Shown: positions 62,374 through 64,000 of the stretch, piece after piece
Position numbering within the stretch: position 1 is the stretch's first letter
How the letters are laid out: every line of letters begins with the position of its first letter
Source: Halorubrum sp. Atlit-26R
Lineage (GTDB): Archaea > Halobacteriota > Halobacteria > Halobacteriales > Haloferacaceae
DNA length: 64,000 nucleotides
Direction: 5' to 3'
NCBI RefSeq assembly: GCF_003666015.1
Contig: NZ_QPLT01000001.1
Span: 248,001-312,000 of the forward strand
Program-made: the position numbers and the translations under genes
The notes under the pieces: model-generated
What the model saw: only the letters and a program-made list of their open reading frames with translations
Told to the model about the DNA's origin: nothing
Database searches by the model: none

Positions 62374-62565
62374 ATGTGCCACCATTACGACGAGGCGCGC
62401 ACGTGGACGGAGGTCAAGGCGCGTCACCGGCCCGAGGAGGCGGACGAGCGAGCCGACGAGATCCCCGACGTCGACGCGGTCGACGAGCCGGTAGTCGACG
62501 AGGGGGCTGGCGAGACGGAGGAGTCCGAGCCCCCGGCGGAGCCGCGCGCCCCGGCCGACGACTGA
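62374..62565 (+). CDS. Small acidic protein with MCHHY start, uncharacterised
   Basis: 63 aa from the ATG at 62374 (MCHHYDEARTWTEVKARH). A longer frame starts nine codons earlier, but its first codons overlap the TATA-like TTAAAT, so I prefer this start. The N-terminal Cys-His-His-Tyr could bind a metal. The C-terminal 40 residues are acidic and Pro/Glu-rich, probably disordered. It looks like a conserved haloarchaeal small protein of unknown function. Confidence 0.65.
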   Translation: MCHHYDEARTWTEVKARHRPEEADERADEIPDVDAVDEPVVDEGAGETEESEPPAEPRAPADD

Positions 62566-62692
62566 CGCGGTCGGGCACGACCCCGCCTCGAACCCCGACT
62601 TTCTATCGCACGCGGTCCCGACGCCCGCGGAGCGACCGCTTCGTCTCGGCCTCGCCCGACTCCCAAACCACAAATTTACAACTTCTTATCGC

Positions 62693-63739
62693 GTGTCTCG
62701 CGCCGTGTCCCCCTCCACCCGAACGCTCGCGATCCTCGCCCTCCTCATCGTCGGCGTCGCTCTCAGTTTCGCCTTCCACGCGACGGCGGGCGACACGCAG
62801 ATCACTTACGAGGCGACGGCCGTCGAACCCGGCGAAGACCCGGCCCCGGTCGCGGACGCGTCGCGCAACGTCACCGACCTGAACGAGCGGCTCGCCGGCA
62901 CCGACGACCGGTATCGGGAGCCGGTCCGGACCGCCGCCGCGACCGGGTCCTTCGAGGGGTCGCTCTCGCCCGAATTACACACCGCGATCGGGGACGTCGA
63001 CACGCCGTACGTCGCGTACGACGGCGGCTACTACGAGTGGTCGCTGTCGACGCGCGGCGACACGACGAACGCGGCGATCGAGATGCGTGAGACCGACCCC
63101 GAGACGGTGTTCGACGCCGTCGCGCGCCCCGCGGCCGAGGCGTCGCCCGGCGTGCGGACCGCCATCGACGAGGGTACTGCGACGAACGCGACCATCCGGT
63201 CGGGACTGTACCGGCAGGACGGGGCGTACTACGCCGTCGCGGTCGAAAGCGAGGCGGCCGTCTTCGCGCAGGTCGCTGGCGCCGCCCTCGGCTTCGTCCT
63301 CACGCCGGTCGGGCGCGGGTACACGGCGGTCGCGCTCGGACTGCTCGCGTACCGCTACCGAGAGCCGACGCGCGACCGCCTCCTCACCCCGCGCCGGGCC
63401 GCCGCGGTCGCCGCGCTCGCGCTCCCGGTCGCGCTCGTCGGCACCGCCCTGTTCGAGAGCGGTTCGATCTCACGGTTCGTCACCGGTCCCGCGAGCGCGA
63501 CGGTCGTCGCGTCCGGCGTCCTCGCCGGCGCGCTCGTCGCCCGGCAGCGGTGGCTCGCTCTTGCCGGCGTGACGGTCGGTATCGGACTGCTCGCCACGGC
63601 GGCGATCGCGGGCGCGCTCGGGGTCGTCGGGCTGGTCTTCGGACCGCTCGCCGTTTGCTTCGGGATCGTCGCCGGCGCCGTCCCGTTCGGATACGGCTAC
63701 TGGTTCGCGCGGCCCGCGCCGGAGGCATCGGCCGGGTAG
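62693..63739 (+). CDS. Multipass membrane protein with extracellular domain, uncharacterised
   Basis: 348 aa if begun at the GTG 62693; an in-frame GTG at 62705 lies nearer the leaderless distance from AAATTTACAACTT (about 62672) and may be the true start. It has one N-terminal helix (about 8-28), a soluble region of about 165 residues (YEATAVEPGEDPAPVAD, TPYVAYDGGYYEWSL) facing outside, then four hydrophobic helices (about 185-340). No family recognised. Transcribed alone at the right of the window. Confidence 0.65.
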   Translation: MSRAVSPSTRTLAILALLIVGVALSFAFHATAGDTQITYEATAVEPGEDPAPVADASRNVTDLNERLAGTDDRYREPVRTAAATGSFEGSLSPELHTAIGDVDTPYVAYDGGYYEWSLSTRGDTTNAAIEMRETDPETVFDAVARPAAEASPGVRTAIDEGTATNATIRSGLYRQDGAYYAVAVESEAAVFAQVAGAALGFVLTPVGRGYTAVALGLLAYRYREPTRDRLLTPRRAAAVAALALPVALVGTALFESGSISRFVTGPASATVVASGVLAGALVARQRWLALAGVTVGIGLLATAAIAGALGVVGLVFGPLAVCFGIVAGAVPFGYGYWFARPAPEASAG

Positions 63740-64000
63740 CATGGGAGCCGATCGACTCCGGGATCCCGACCGACGCGGTCGACGCGTTTGACTCGGATTT
63801 CAGGCCCATCCTGAACGCCCCTCAGGACCTCACCGAAGTCGTTCTATCGGCGAAATACTATGCGTGTCGCGGTACTCGCTCCGATAGCTTCGCCACTGAA
63901 TTCCACGCATGAGTTCAATACGCCGCCGCACCCGAACCGACGACGCAGGCACGACAGTGATCGCCGGATGAGACGAGCCTCGGTCCGTGTCCCGACGCTC
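63740..64000 (+). other. Terminal region; possible 5' end of a further plus-strand gene
   Basis: The base composition drops toward A/T after 63780. From the ATG at 63860 a frame stays open to the window end (47 codons) and begins MRVAVLAPIASPL, which resembles the first strand of a GT-B glycosyltransferase. The following Arg/His-rich stretch does not. I cannot support a gene without sequence beyond the window. Confidence 0.2.

Overview
The window reads as chromosomal DNA of an extremely halophilic archaeon, most likely Halorubrum or a close haloarchaeal relative. The base composition is very GC-rich, the proteins are strongly acidic, and many start codons sit about 25-30 bp downstream of a TATA-like box (leaderless genes). 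The gene content is archaeal: A-type ATP synthase, Sec61-beta, ribosomal protein L40e, a bifunctional FolC-FolP, a solitary Cas4-like protein and PilB/PilC-type secretion genes. I saw no CRISPR array, rRNA, tRNA or transposase gene.

Layout. 0-10.3 kb: the A-type ATP synthase operon (atpE partial, C, F, A, B, then D). It is interrupted between atpB and atpD by three envelope genes: a membrane-anchored winged-helix protein on the minus strand, and divergently a large acidic secreted protein plus a second protein sharing the winged-helix protein's extracytoplasmic domain. 10.4-25.3 kb: a zinc-ribbon protein, then a long minus-strand block (SpoIIM-like membrane protein, Lhr-type helicase, four-PAS histidine kinase, kynureninase, bacterial-type leucyl-tRNA synthetase, large Tat lipoprotein). 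25.9-30.7 kb: small housekeeping genes (SHOCT protein, HisE, PdxT, Sec61-beta, thioredoxin, L40e, MBL hydrolase, DUF5786-like, DUF99-like, type-4 uracil-DNA glycosylase). 30.7-37.7 kb: a PhnCDE-type importer divergent from hisH, an aldo/keto reductase, a mini zinc ribbon and an ABC-2 exporter. 37.8-43.8 kb: folCP, a DHH phosphoesterase, a thioredoxin-reductase-like enzyme and a secreted protein. 44.2-54.6 kb: threonine ammonia-lyase, a GGCT-like protein, a membrane histidine kinase, a MATE exporter, truncated haemoglobin, an AbrB/PIN toxin-antitoxin pair with a visible palindromic operator, a citramalate/isopropylmalate synthase behind a leaderless upstream ORF, a cupin, a Cas4-like protein and a CMI4-like protein. 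54.7-63.7 kb: a TadC/PilC-like and PilB-like pair, a TauE/SafE exporter, a zinc alcohol dehydrogenase and two uncharacterised proteins.

The most unusual content is between the genes. Six intergenic spacers (about 10.8, 25.4, 28.3, 43.8, 53.6 and 61.8 kb) hold copies of one repeat family of about 350-420 bp. Each full copy has one to three approximately 57-bp leader units carrying a box like CCNCCAAAGCCCCAGCCG and often a TTTATAAA motif. Three hairpins follow, then a terminal TTTATAA-like motif. Hairpin I and II stems differ between copies by compensatory changes while loops and linkers stay conserved. This points to selection on a folded nucleic acid, plausibly a TATA-driven structured RNA of about 300 nt or a mobile structured element. 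In one copy the terminal TTTATAA is also the apparent TATA box of the Cas4-like gene, and its other end overlaps a neighbouring stop codon.
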